From NCBI GenBank assembly GCA_958450325.1, contig OY288243.1:47570878-47634877 (forward strand): 64,000 nt of DNA, in the 5' to 3' direction. This DNA is from Agrostemma githago. Lineage: Eukaryota; Streptophyta; Magnoliopsida; Caryophyllales; Caryophyllaceae. Positions within the stretch are counted from its first letter, which is position 1. Each line of letters starts with the position of its first letter. The notes below the pieces were generated by a model that made no database searches, had not been told where the DNA came from, and was given only the letters and a program-made list of their open reading frames with translations. The position numbers and the translations under genes were made by a program. Positions 22,950 through 34,453 of this stretch are shown one piece after another.

Positions 22950-25112
22950 TGTAGACACCCAGATTTGGACCTGGTGGCTGCAGGAGTGCCCAGCAAACAC
23001 CCGATGATGATTGGACTGCAATGCGACGCGAGTTTGCGGTATTTTAGATAGTTTTTTCTATAGAACAGATCAAATAAGTACTCGGAAAGATTAAATTAAC
23101 ATCAAGGCAGCCTTAGTCGTGTCATTACGGTCGCATAGACACTAATTAGAGTCAATTCCGACACCGGGACACCGAATCGGTCCCAAAAAACGTAAAATCA
23201 AACCCGAGTCAGCACCGGGCCAAGCGAACCTCGGGATACACACCCGAGGCCCACTCGGCGCAATAGCGCGCTAGGTCAAAGGGAAGACTTAACCTCCAAG
23301 ACAACCTATGATACGTACACTCTCGATTTTGGAAAGTATCAAAGTCGTATCTTCAAATTCCTGAACGCCTCGCGTCACGCGTCCTTGGACTCACACGCAC
23401 GAACCCAGGCGCCTGAGTTCTGGTGCGCCTGGGCTCAGACGTCCATCCAGGCAACGTGAGCCGAAAACAACTATAAATACCCCTCTCCACCTCATTCATT
23501 CGACACAAAAATTTTCTAATTCTCTTCTCCCTTTACTCATTACGAGTTTCTCTCGCTTGGGCTCGCACTCCAACACCCAAAGCAAACGATCCACTCAATC
23601 GTAGTCCCGATAAGCGAAATCGACGCTACTCCTCACCTTCGAGCACTCCACTTGATCCTGAGGTGCCTGTGTTCACTAGCTACTCCGAGTCTAGTAACGG
23701 AGTTCTGCCGGATTTGCCGCAGAATCAGAAAATAGTAACGAAACTATGTTGGATTAGCCGCAGAACAAGCAAACGGTAACGGAACTCTGCCGAAATCACA
23801 AGGCAAGCTAAGAGGATCCGCCTTTTGAAGTCGAATCGTTACTAGATTGTCATTTAAACAAAACTTTACATTTCTGTACTTTTATTATGCACTACGATAA
23901 TGTCAAACGTAGATACTAGGTCCGTAACACATACCAAAACACGTAACGTCCCAACTTCAACCATAAACACTAAAACACCCTAAATAGACCCGAGTAGTTC
24001 CGAGATCCATTCTCAACTATCTATTCATCGGGTCCCATTTAGCGTATACTCCAAGGGTGCAACTCCTCACTATGTGATTTACTTACATTCGTATTTACGC
24101 TTTAGTATGATTTATTGCTTTTATGACCTTATAATCGCATGCTAAATCACCTAACACGAAAATCAAAACGTAAACAAGGAAAAACTGAACAAAGCGATGG
24201 TCGGGTTCCGTATTAGTCTCGATGCTCACCATACATGGTTCGATGCTTCAATATTAATACCGAGCTGACGCATCTTAAGCAGAATACCAGGTAAGGTATA
24301 CCATGAGAATGACTAATATCTGTATTATCTTGTTAAAACTGATTTGCTAATACGTATAATATTAGTACTCTCTACTCTCCAATGCTCATCTTTTCATGGC
24401 CTGCTTGTCACGTGAAATCGCATGCAAAGAATGTAAATACACCTACTTCGACGACAAAGCTTACTTGTCTTTAAACAACCGACATAGCAAAGATATAGGG
24501 TTAAAACAACGGATGTTACAATACTTTCACCACAACAAGGGAAAAAAGTTATCAGCCCACCGATTGATTAGTAGAGGCCGCTATGTGCGGGCGGGATTGG
24601 GTGTCGATGTCTAGCGGACGCTGGCTTCTCAATACGTACCCTCACCCCTTACTCAGAATTGATGGTTTCCGGATGTCCGAAACCATTGGCAATAAGAGTC
24701 ATTCCAGGCATGGGGTGCTTAAGGGTACAAGTCTTTATCTTTAAGTCCCATGCCTCTCAACTTTGTGCCGGCTAAGGATCAAAGTTGACTTGAACGGTTT
24801 CCGAGTCCCCATAATTGACTCGGTGGCAACTCCAGAAATTGGCAACAAATTCGGTTCACTAAAAAGGTCGCCTTAACAAACATATCGGCCTTTGAACATT
24901 TACAACCATGACTCAATCGATCCCAACAGAAACATGGGTGCCCGCACCCGTCTAGTACAAGACCGGATCGTCATCCGAATCGAGGTCTGAAACATCGCCC
25001 CGAACGCGAGATTGGACTAGCCCCGATCGGGAGAGAGCCACGTGGGTGGCCGCCACGATGAAACCGGGTTGGTCCTGCGCGGGGCGTCGAGCGGTGCAGA
25101 CGGAGGTCCACA
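22950..25112 (+). repeat. Tat A 3' LTR
   Basis: It is 2163 bp, starting TGTAGACACCCAGATTTGG and ending GGTCCACA. The end is confirmed by the LTR of Tat C, where GTCCACA is followed by the primer site. A TATA box with a CT-rich downstream region lies near 23472. Copies of this LTR also occur at 35965-37975 (minus), 37979-38597, 46262-49384 and, in part, 49385-56698 (minus). Confidence 0.88.
23472..23479 (+). promoter_or_regulatory. Putative TATA box in Tat A LTR
   Basis: TATAAATA is followed by CCCCTCTCCACC and, about 30 bases on, by a plausible start region. An equivalent TATATATACCCCTCC lies near 47957 in copy C, and the minus-strand copies have GGGGTATTTATAG. Confidence 0.6.
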
Positions 25113-26100
25113 AAGGGTGGCATTTGTTTCACCCTTGCATACCAGTTCAAGGTGATGTTCCCGTAGAGCGGTTTCGTCATTTTTGGACATCCATTTGTTG
25201 GAGGAAGTTGTTTTTTTCTTTGGAGAACGCGATATTAGCTTAGAACTTCCCGTTAAGGTGTTCTCACGGGAGGATACTCATTGTATTGCACCTTTAGCCC
25301 GTAAACGAGCCATTAGCATTACGATAGCATGTTATTATGTATTTGAGGATTCTTCGGTGCATACCGGTTGGGGTAACCCTCGGGTTCTAGACGTTGTAAT
25401 GGTGATGGAGCATGGGCGATCCCCTTCTTGGCTTATTTTGGGTGAGCTTATAATGGGTCTCGACACACGTGCACGGATTCACTGTGCTCCATTTCGTGGT
25501 TCTAAGACCATTTTGCAGGTATGTCTTGATGCTATTCTTGCTTTATTCGAAACTTGCCTTTCGAAGTTGTGACACTATGTGGTACTGTGCAGGTTTGGCT
25601 ACAGGAGAGGCTACATCAAATCGAGCCACCTCGGCTTATTGAGGGTTATAACTGTAAGAGGCTTACTTCTCGGAATGTAGTGCCATTATTGAATGTTGAT
25701 TATACTGAAGACGGGTGGTTCTCTCGTCTGCATGCTGATGGAGGGGTTGCCATTAGATGGACTGTCTCGTGGTGGCATATCAAGAGGTATATTGGGCTCC
25801 CTTTTTCATCACAGGCCCGTACTATGAAAATGTTGTCCTTGGGTGAGTGTGTTTATTTATATCCGGACAGGTTAATGCGCCAAATGGGCGGGACACAAAC
25901 TATTCCCAACGTTATCATGGATGTTGTCAATTCCCGTCCGTGGGAGAAGGACTCTTTTAGGGAATTTGAAATGTCCTAGAGACGGAGGATTATACACCAT
26001 GTTCCTCTAGAAGATGTTCGACGGATAACCCTCTCATATGCCCGGCAGGATGTTTGTGAATACTATGAAATTACTATGACATTGACCCTACTATGACATT
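25113..26100 (+). pseudogene. Antisense gene 2 in Tat B, 3' portion
   Basis: This is homologous to 15822-16720 of Tat A. Exon one runs to 25518 (VERFRHFWTS region, then MDIHLLEEVVFFFG in another frame, GNPRVLDVVMVMEHG). The intron is 25519-25592 (74 bp, GTATGT...TGTGCAG). Exon two runs to a stop at 25977-25979 and contains GECVYLYPDRLMRQMGG and WFSRLHADGG. The intron interrupts the same codon boundary as in A but its body differs in length and sequence, so it is an old shared intron. A frameshift lies near 25180. The Tat A insertion removes the 5' end. Confidence 0.75.
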
Positions 26101-26119
26101 GACTAAGGCTCGGGACTTT

Positions 26120-26487
26120 CTTTTCAGTCATAGATCCTTATGAAATCCTCCGGGGATGCGACCCGTTGGTAGTGCTCCGGACTTGTTTCGATTGAAAGAC
26201 TGTCGAAGGGTTTGAAATAACTTGTGACAAACACTGATATCACTATTTCTCCCTCGTTGTTCTTGAAGGTGAAGTCTGCTTTTTTTCGTTTCGAGGGAGG
26301 GAATGTTCCTTCCTCGATCACGTTTTGGATCACATGCTTTAGTGCAAAGCATGCTTCGTTATAATGTCCATTGCCTTGATGAAATAGGCAATAGGCATTA
26401 GGACTCCATTTTTTGGTTCGTTTGTCGAGTGGCGAGTCCGGAGTTGGACCCATGGGTAAGAGTAATCCTTGATCGACCAAGTGTTTG
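26120..26487 (-). pseudogene. gag: Tat B gag, zinc-knuckle part
   Basis: The frame continues across the solo LTR from 30001. Reading through one copy of the GTTTG duplication joins SYTETLK to HLVDQGLLLPMGPTP without a shift. The knuckle YCLFHQGNGHYNEAC has the spacing CX2HX4HX4C, followed by FALKHVIQNVIEEG, the same arrangement as in Tat C (about 40733) and in the gag at 59003. After FIRIYD the sequence passes to the antisense gene with no pol between. Confidence 0.82.
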
Positions 26488-29400
26488 TGTAACACCCACT
26501 ATTTTCCTAGTGCCGTTAATTATTCTGTTGTGACTCCGTCACGACTCTATGTCAATTTCGTTTTCTATTTTATTCATCTTTCTGAATTCTTATTATTTTT
26601 GAGTCAAATATTATTTATTTTTATTTTAAAAGATTTTAATTCTTTTAAACCTATTTATTTGATTTTCATTGTAAACTATTTATTTTTGCGCGTGAAGTTC
26701 TATTTTTCGACGAACTAACGTTTTAAGCTTGGAATTGAGTTATTTATTTTTCCTAAATATCAAAACACGTTTATATGATATTTCCAACTAAGAAATATTT
26801 TTATTTAAGAATATTTGACCTTTAATGATTTTATTACAAAGTTTCGTAAATAATTATTTTCCAACGCGCGGTTTACTCAAACTGATTTGAAATACCTTTA
26901 ATAATTTTACGATTCATATTTTTATTAACTTAGAAACTATTTGGGACATTTCCCCATGTTTTGGACCGTGACACACCCATGTCACATTTTTACACTACAA
27001 CTTTGTATACATTTTTTATTTTACAAATAAATTAAGCCTTAGATATTTTATTTCATCTTATTTATTGTGATGAATTGACCAAACTCTTCACACTCCCTTT
27101 CTCACATATTTTGGCTGCCTAGTTCATGCATGCATAGCATTGTTTTTATCAAATTTTAATTATCATTTAAGCCTAAACTTTTCACTTTGTTATTCATTCA
27201 TTTTTACACAAAAATAATCAAGGCAAATACTCTCTATTCCCTCTTCTTTGGCCATGAATTCCAGCAGTATTTTCCAGCCATGTTTGGTCTCAAATCGAGT
27301 CTTGATCGTCCCTTTTCCATCTCCAAATTAATCGTCTTTCTTTTCCCTTCGTTAAGGTAATAATCGATGTTAATTCCGATCGTTATTTACCTCGATTCTT
27401 TTAGTTTTCTCATGGTATTTTTGTACCATGTATTTCGTGTATTGAAGGATTCTTGGACGACCCCGAAGCCGATGAATTTATCATAGACTCGGATTTGGAT
27501 TGGAGGTAACGTCGATGTTACTCGGTATTGCATGATTTTATTTGTGTAATTGCATGTATATTATTATAATTTTATTTTTGACTATATATGTATGTCATAT
27601 AATCTGGAAAAATTTTAAAATTTGAAAATTTGCGTGTTTCGGTATTTTTATCGCTTTTTACGAGATTAACGATTAAATCGTCGTATTAATTTGTAAAATC
27701 GTAATATTCGGCCTAAACTTGTAATATATGAGTATATTCTGTAAAAAAAATATGTTTTTGATGATTTTTAATAATTTGGTATTTTTCTTATATTTTTAAT
27801 ATCGATTATTGAATTATTACCGTTTACGGACAAAAACGATTAAAAACAGATTTTTAGTTCTAGTACTTAAACATTTTATTTTAATCTTATTTTTGACGTG
27901 GTGAAACTTTCTGATTAAATAGAATTTTCTGAATTTTTTTCATAATTTTTCGGAATTGTTAAGTGGATGAATTAATTAATCACTTTAAATCATCGTTTAT
28001 CGTTAAAACCGCGTTTGTCGTTTAAATTCTCGATTTTTAGTCTTTTGATTTAATCTGGAAAAAATTATGATTCAGATAATTTCATGATAAAATATAATTT
28101 TATGATTTTTAGTGCTTTAATAAAATGTTAGGAATGATAAGTTTTATTAATGAAATCGTTAATTGTGAAAACGAGTTTTAAATGACGGTTTTGTTGGAAT
28201 TTGTTAAATCTGGAATTTTGGAAAATCTGCAAAATTAGTATATTCTGAAAAATCATGATTTTTAAGTTTAATTATAATTTTTGGATATTAATACGTAAAT
28301 CATTTTGTAATTACTATTTTTATTAATCGTTATTGTCGAGATTAGACGATTAACGAGAAAACCCTTTAAAAACCAAGTTTAAGGATTCTGGAAAATTTTA
28401 TTTTCTGGACTGAATGTCTAAAAATATATTTTAGCTATTTTACGTAATTTTTGTACTATTTATTAAAGTCTTTAATTATTAGTAATGATTTTTGGACAAA
28501 ATTACGATTTATCGTTAAAATGCTTCGTCTTACCAAAAAAAATTATTTTTCCAGCAATTTTGAAAATATTTAAATCTGAAACTTTAAGAGTTAAATCATC
28601 CCTTAAAATACTATAAATATATTCATTGGTTTAAGTAAATAAAAGACGTTAAAAGATTTAATTTGACATTTGCCGTAAAATCCTATTTATGTTCGTATTG
28701 TCGAAACTATTGATAATTAGGGAATTTTACTTTTATAAATTTTAAAAACACCCTGATTAGTAGTATTAAATTGTTTGACATTTTAATCATTTTATAAATA
28801 CTCGTATGATATTTCAATAATTTCATAAACCTAAATGTTCGTACTTTATCAATTAATATCGTTAAGGTCGAAAGTATTAGTTTTATAAATCTATATCGTT
28901 TACTAAAAATGTTGTATTAGTATGAACTAATATTTTCGCTATTTTAATATAATGCTATTTTTAGTAAAGTTTCTAAAAATATAAGTTTCCTAAAATAGAA
29001 AGTTTCCTCTTTTGGAATATGATGGTTACTCCTTTTGTTCTCTTATTGTTTATAACCACTATATCTCTTAAATATATCGATAACGGCTTTGTTTTGGAGT
29101 TATGGAATAAGGACAAGTGTGAGGTTAGAGTAATATATTCTGGGGTTTACGTTTTTGCCATCAACTATAAGCCTGGTGTGTCTTTATGGGGCATACTGGT
29201 TGTTGAACCGAGCATATATGGTGTTCGGGAGTGTGTGTAGATTTTGACCTTAAACTCGTGTCTCGCAGTGTAAGACGCCGTCGGGTTGAACTGAGTATTT
29301 ATGGTGCTCGGGAGGGGTATGCATATTATCTTAAACTAGGGCCACGCATTTATAAGTCGCCGTCCTATTATGGTTGAGTAGCCTAGTTAGAGATCAAAGT

Positions 29401-30000
29401 TTGATTTGTTTGAACTAAGTTCTCGAAACTAGTTTTTAGTATTCTCCTAGTGAAAGTCTAGTCTTCATCACTAATCCTATCCATAACGCCATTTTGACTA
29501 TTTTTATTATTATCGATATAATTTGGTTGCAAGTTGGCAAATGTTTTATGTTTTCTTTGGAAAACTCGTTTTTATTATATTGTTTCGATACGTGAAGTTT
29601 TTCACTGAAAACTTATTTTCATAATAATGTTTTACTGTTTTCCCTTTTCTTACTATTTTTCTATAATAGTAATTACAGTTTTAAAATCCTGTTATACGGC
29701 TGGGAGAACGTTGGCGTTGCTCCCCACTGATTGTGGCTGTTATGTTTTAACATGGCAGGTATACGTGTTCCGGGTGTGGGCTAGCGAGCAGTGTGGATCC
29801 TGCTTGTTTATTTTAATAATTATGTCTTATGGATTGCTCAACCCCTTTTGTGGATTGTTTTAAATTTTGGCCATTTTTATTTTAGGCCTATTGTTTGACT
29901 TTACCATTTTAATTTTCTAAGACATAGTTACAGTGTGTTTTAATTCCGACTCTACAGTGTTTCCGTCACTGTATCGCGTTAGATTTTCTAGGGGATTATA
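26488..30000 (+). repeat. Solo LTR, 3.5 kb, target duplication GTTTG
   Basis: It begins TGTAACACCCACTATTTTCC and ends CTAGGGGATTATA (TA in place of the usual CA). GTTTG lies at 26483-26487 and again at 30001-30005. There is no primer site after it, and the flanking gag frame resumes directly, so the element was reduced to one LTR by LTR-LTR recombination. It shares the start, the end and the GGGAGAACG...CTCCCCACTGA island (about 29700) with the LARD-like LTR. It is AT-rich and non-coding. Confidence 0.93.
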
Positions 30001-30456
30001 GTTTGAGAGTCTCGGTGTAAGACAAGTCAATTGCGCTAAACTTCCTTCGTGATGTATCTACTTTGTTGGACACAGCCTTGCAAGACCTTGAGGCTTTTCC
30101 CGTATTAGTCTTAGGAAGGTTTGATCACGTGGAACATTCGGACGACCCGCTTAGAGTAGGCCCCTGGATGTTGTAATCGACTGAATTGGTATTTGCTTTG
30201 CTTTCCGTGTCTCTACTTTCTAAGAAATCAAGGCGACTGCTAATGTTGCGGACGGAAGAACTCAGATGGGTTACCGAGGCATGGACGTTGCGAACCAACT
30301 CGGTAAGAGTGTTGACATCGCTGAGGATGCTTTCGATGGCGTTCGAATCCGAAGACGTGTTATGGAGTAATTCTGCAGAACGTGACTGAAGATGAGAGTC
30401 GACCCACCGGACGATGCAAGAGACTTGGAAGTGACTCAAGGAATGCTAGTAGGTGA
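30001..30456 (-). pseudogene. gag: Tat B gag, N-terminal part
   Basis: The stretch 30439-30125 encodes a helical region rich in Ser, Leu and Asn (TLTELVRNVHASVTHLSSSV), then a stop (TGA at 30125-30127). Past the stop another frame gives SNLPKTNTGKA...RRKFSAIDLSYTETLK, which joins the zinc-knuckle part at 26487. Upstream it aligns with the leader and gag start of Tat C (40200-40450). Much of the central gag is deleted. Confidence 0.72.
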
Positions 30457-30606
30457 TGTAACACCCTTGATTTTATAAATTAAATTAATTTAAAGTTATG
30501 TTCATATTTTTATTTTGTTTACGGTTTAACTCGTAATTCTTAAAATTATTATAAAACGATTTTATCGTTTAATCGTTTCAAATTCCTAAAATTCTATTTG
30601 TCTCGG

Positions 30607-30819
30607 TGTACTTTCATAAATAGGACATCTTCAATCAATGTGGGGTGTTTCAAGGTCACCCATCCTAAGATTGCTCCCAGTCAAGCACGCTTAACTGCAG
30701 AGTTCTTATCATGGGCAAACCAGAAAAGAAAGCGCATTTTGTTGATATGAGTAGTACTTCAAATCCCTTTAAACAAAGCTCATAAATAGGACATCTTCAA
30801 TCAATGTGGGGGTGTTTCA
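30607..30819 (-). mobile_element. Cassandra-like TRIM remnant carrying 5S rRNA-derived sequence
   Basis: It is flanked by CTCGG at 30602-30606 and 30820-30824. On the minus strand it starts TGAAACACCCCCACATTG and ends AAAGTACA, i.e. TG...CA. It contains a 5S-derived segment in the same orientation (30707-30652). A near-perfect 38-bp repeat (TGAAACACCCC...CTATTTATG) occurs at its start and again after the 5S part, so it may be a recombined or template-switched LTR. Cassandra is the plant TRIM family known for 5S sequence in its LTR. Confidence 0.8.
30652..30707 (-). other. 5S rRNA-derived segment (not a gene)
   Basis: On the minus strand GAACTCTGCAGTTAAGCGTGC, then about 20 diverged bases, then AGGATGGGTGACC, match the box A to box C part of plant 5S rRNA. 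The rest of the 5S gene is missing, so this is the internal promoter-like portion kept by the TRIM. Confidence 0.85.
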
Positions 30820-31654
30820 CTCGGAAAGTCTTTTTTTTATATTTAAAACATATTTTTATTTGTGTTTCGATTTATTTTATACAATTTAATTTAATCCTTA
30901 TCGATAGTCTAATTCGACGATTTAAATTCTAAATTCTTTTATTTATTTATTTTTAAGCTCGAATTTTCTATTTTTCGGCTCGAAGCTCATTTATTTTAAG
31001 TCTCGTCAAAAATATTTATTTTCTTTCCTCGAGAAATCAACTTAATTCACTTTATCGAAAATTTATTATTTATCGGGATATACTATTTGATCGTCTAGTT
31101 ATTTACTTTTATCAACTTCGTTTTCGTCTCGAATAATTTACTTACTCATTTTATTGACGGCCCGATTGTTTATTAATTTTACTAACTCGTTTTAATTTAG
31201 TTAGTGGGTCAGTCGACTTATCGTTACGAAATTAGTTTAATCCGTATTTTTAAACCGATTCATTTAATTTGAGATGATTCACTCTCCACTTGCATTCATC
31301 CCCCTTTGCCTTACTTTTATTCCACCGCTTCCCCACCTATTAGTCTCCCTGAGCCTTGATTTCTTACTTAACGTTCTTTCCCCTTTGCTTCCTCTAATCT
31401 CCACCGCTTCATATTTTTATTTTTATTCTTTTCCACATTCTGTGTCGCCTCCTCTTTGTCAACCTATTTCCACCGTTTCCCTTTTTAACCCATCAGTCAC
31501 TCTCCTTCACCTGCCTTCCCTTCTTCAATTATCGTTTCCTATCGATTCATTTTCTTTTCTTCGTGTTCTTCATCTGCTGTTTTTCCACTGCTCTGCTGCT
31601 GTTCGTCGTCGCACTCGTTATCGATCCCCTGTTTCCGTCCTCTGTACGTACTGC

Positions 31655-31716
31655 TGCTGCCGCTGTTGTGCTTCGATGCTGCCGCTGTTGTGCTTCGATG
31701 CTGCCGCTGCTGCCCG
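31655..31716 (+). repeat. CTG-rich 22-bp tandem repeat in solo LTR
   Basis: TGCTGCCGCTGTTGTGCTTCGA is present twice in tandem followed by a partial third copy. It lies in a pyrimidine-rich region full of TTC and CTG runs. Confidence 0.75.
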
Positions 31717-34453
31717 TATGTCTTCTTCTTCGTTCTTCTCTTCTTCTTCTTCCTCGTTTCGTCTGTTGATGGTCCGTTCTACCAGTTTTGTTTGCTGCTG
31801 GTATTGACGTTAATTGTGCTGCTATTTTTGTAGTTGCTGTTCTGCGGTCTGTTGTTGTTACTGGTTCACGCTGTTGTCCTGCTGTGCGCTATTGTTTCAT
31901 CTTTTCCGTTCTTCTTCTCTTCCCTTCTTCTTCAACTGTTGCTATTGTTGATATTGTCGCTGCTGCTATCATCGCGGTTGTGCACCTGCTATTGATCTTT
32001 TCTTCTTCTTTTTCCTCTTCTTCCGTTTAGCTGATTTTTGATACTGAAATTGTCGATGCTTTTTCTGTCAATGTTGTTGCTACTGCTGCCATTGTTGCCT
32101 TGTTGCGAACACTGTCCGGGTTCTATTAACTTTCATCCTTATTTAGTCTTGTTGTTTATGCACACAAAACCTGATCCATTCCTGAAATTTCAGTCTCCCC
32201 TGTTCTGCTGTGGTTCAGCGTGTGTTGTTAGTGTTTTGTTAATCGATCTTCTTCCTATTCTCATTTCTCCTCTTCCTCATCTTCGTACACTGCGTGAGTT
32301 TCTGTTGCGTTGTTGTTATTGCTGTTTTGTTTTGCTGAATCCTTAATGAGTTTGTCGACCATTACCCTTTCTCGTTATCGTGATAGTTTCTAATCTTATG
32401 CTGTTCGATTTTATTTATGGTGTCTTCGGTTTCTTTTACTGCTGTTTCTATCTCTGCCGTGGTTCTCGTTTTTTTTTTTGGACGTGTTTCCTTCTTTTCC
32501 TCGAGCTCTTCTTTCCTTTCTCCGTATTCTCTTTATCCCAATCTCGTTCTTTTTCGTTTCGTGAAGGCCTCGGAGTTTTATTGATTCGGCTTTCAAATTC
32601 TAAGGTTCGAGCTTGGTCTAATCAAGAAAGGACATGTACGAGATTAAAGGACATGTACGAGATTGATTCCGATATCAGCAAGGTAACTTTAGGACGTTAC
32701 TCGATTTTATATCGTATGTTTGAGGAGTAGTATGTAGTAAATATTTTAACTTTGGTTTTCTATTTTTAGCTATTTATTATTGCTAATATTATTAATTTTA
32801 AATCATATGCTTTATAAATATTTTTACAACTTTCGATATCGTTTTATAAGTCGTTAGTAATTTTATTGTTTATGATCGTTGTAATACTTTGTTGGTTATC
32901 GTGACACTAGTAACTAAATAATATCGATTTCATATTTCCGTCATATTTCATTAATTTCTAATTTTTAACTCAAAATCGTATTTTCATATTATAATCGAGA
33001 TTTGTATACTTGTTTAATAAATTAATTTTTGTTTTACGATTTATACTAATAAATGAGAAAATAGTCGATTTAGTTTTAAATATGTTTTAGTCGAGACTAT
33101 TTTCACTAATAATCTCCTTTTTGTTTTTGATTGACTATTTTCATTAAAATTTGTATTATTTATAAATCAAAGCTATTTCATAAAAATAATTTGAAACCTT
33201 TATAAAATTCATTTATTTTATAAAACTCGTTGACTCAATTAATTTTGGTGTCGTTTCTCTTAAAATATCTCTTTTCTAAGATTTATTGTTTTAACTCGAT
33301 TTTCTAAATTATTTATAAAATACTATATAATGACTTATTATATTTTATTTATATTTTGAGTAACGAATTTAGAAATATAATAAAGTTACGATAACGACGA
33401 TAATAATAAAATGTTAATTTCGTTAGAAATGCTATTTTTATACATTTCACTAATTTTAATAACTTACGTATTTTTATAAGACTATTTCTATTTTAAGTAA
33501 GTTTCTATTTATAGAAAGTTTCCCTTTTAATATAAATGGTTATTCCTTTTATCCATATCATTTATATTGATTATATTTACTTTTGAAAATCGATAATGGC
33601 TATTTTGGAGTTATGGAATGAGGACAAGTGTATGGGTAGAGTAATACAGTCTAGGGTATACGTTTTGCCATCAACTATAAAGCTGGTGTGTCTATGTTGA
33701 GAGGCATTGGTCGTTGAACTGAGCATGGTTTGTGTTCAGGAGTGTGTATATTTTGACCTTAAACTTAGATATCGCATCGTGTAAGTCGCGTCGGGTTGAA
33801 CTGGATATGGTTTGTATCCAGGAGGGGTGTGCATTACTTAAGCCAGGACCTCGCTGCACGCAGTCCTGTTATAGTTGAGTTGCCTAGTTAGAGGCCGAAG
33901 TCTAATTTGTTTTGACTAAGTTCTCGAAGCTACTTTGAGTATTATCCTAGTGAAAGTCTATTCCGTTGCACTGATTGATTTTCATAACGCCATTTTTGGA
34001 TATTATTATTATCGATTGATATTGACTTGCAGGTTTGCAAATGCTTTAAGTTTCGTTGAAAACTTATTTTTATTATATCGTTTTAATGTCTTCTCATTTT
34101 AATTATTTTGATATAGTAATACTATTATTTTTCCATACAATATAATATGGCTGGGAGAACGTCCGAGTTACTCCCCACTGACGTGGTTGTTATGTTTATA
34201 ACATGACAGGTATTTGCTGCTGGGTTTTGGGTGTGAGTTAGCGAGTAGCGTGGATCCTACTCTTTCTTCATTCTTGTAATTTATGGATTTGTATAAACCC
34301 GTTTGGAGATTTTACTTTTAGCCCTTTTGGAAAAAGAGGCCTCTGTATTGACTTACCATTTCTTTTAATAAAATATAGTTTGTCAGTGTGTTTTAATCCC
34401 AACTCTACAGTGTTTCCGTCACTGTATTGCGTTAGATTTTCTAGGGGATTACA

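Larger units (their letters stand above)
13039..25112 (+). mobile_element. Tat/Ogre-lineage LTR retrotransposon A (3' half)
   Basis: It contains the end of pol (RNase H and integrase), a tandem-repeat region, two genes on the opposite strand, a second tandem array, a purine tract and a complete 3' LTR (22950-25112). Antisense genes and repeat arrays between pol and the 3' LTR are characteristic of the Tat lineage. The 5' half is cut off by the Tekay element. It is inserted in the antisense gene of Tat element B: the B sequence resumes at 25113 in the codon region equivalent to about 16720 of A. The flank begins AAGGG. Confidence 0.85.
30457..34453 (+). repeat. Solo LTR, 4.0 kb, target duplication GGTGA, with nested TRIM
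   Basis: It begins TGTAACACCCTTGATTTTAT and ends CTAGGGGATTACA. GGTGA lies at 30452-30456 and 34454-34458. Tat C (about 40196-40215) shows the uninterrupted sequence, so the empty site is known. The last 900 bp are close to the LARD-like LTR. It is longer than its relatives because of a pyrimidine-rich block (about 31270-32560) and the 213-bp element at 30607-30819. Long open frames in the pyrimidine-rich block reflect base composition and have no domain. Confidence 0.93.

Noticed and set aside
30652..30707. 5S rRNA gene
   Set aside because: Only an internal, diverged part of 5S is present, embedded in a TRIM with target duplication.
31274..32346. Long Ser/Leu/Phe-rich open frames as a membrane protein gene
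   Set aside because: They follow the pyrimidine-rich base composition of a solo LTR, occur in several frames, and have no domain.
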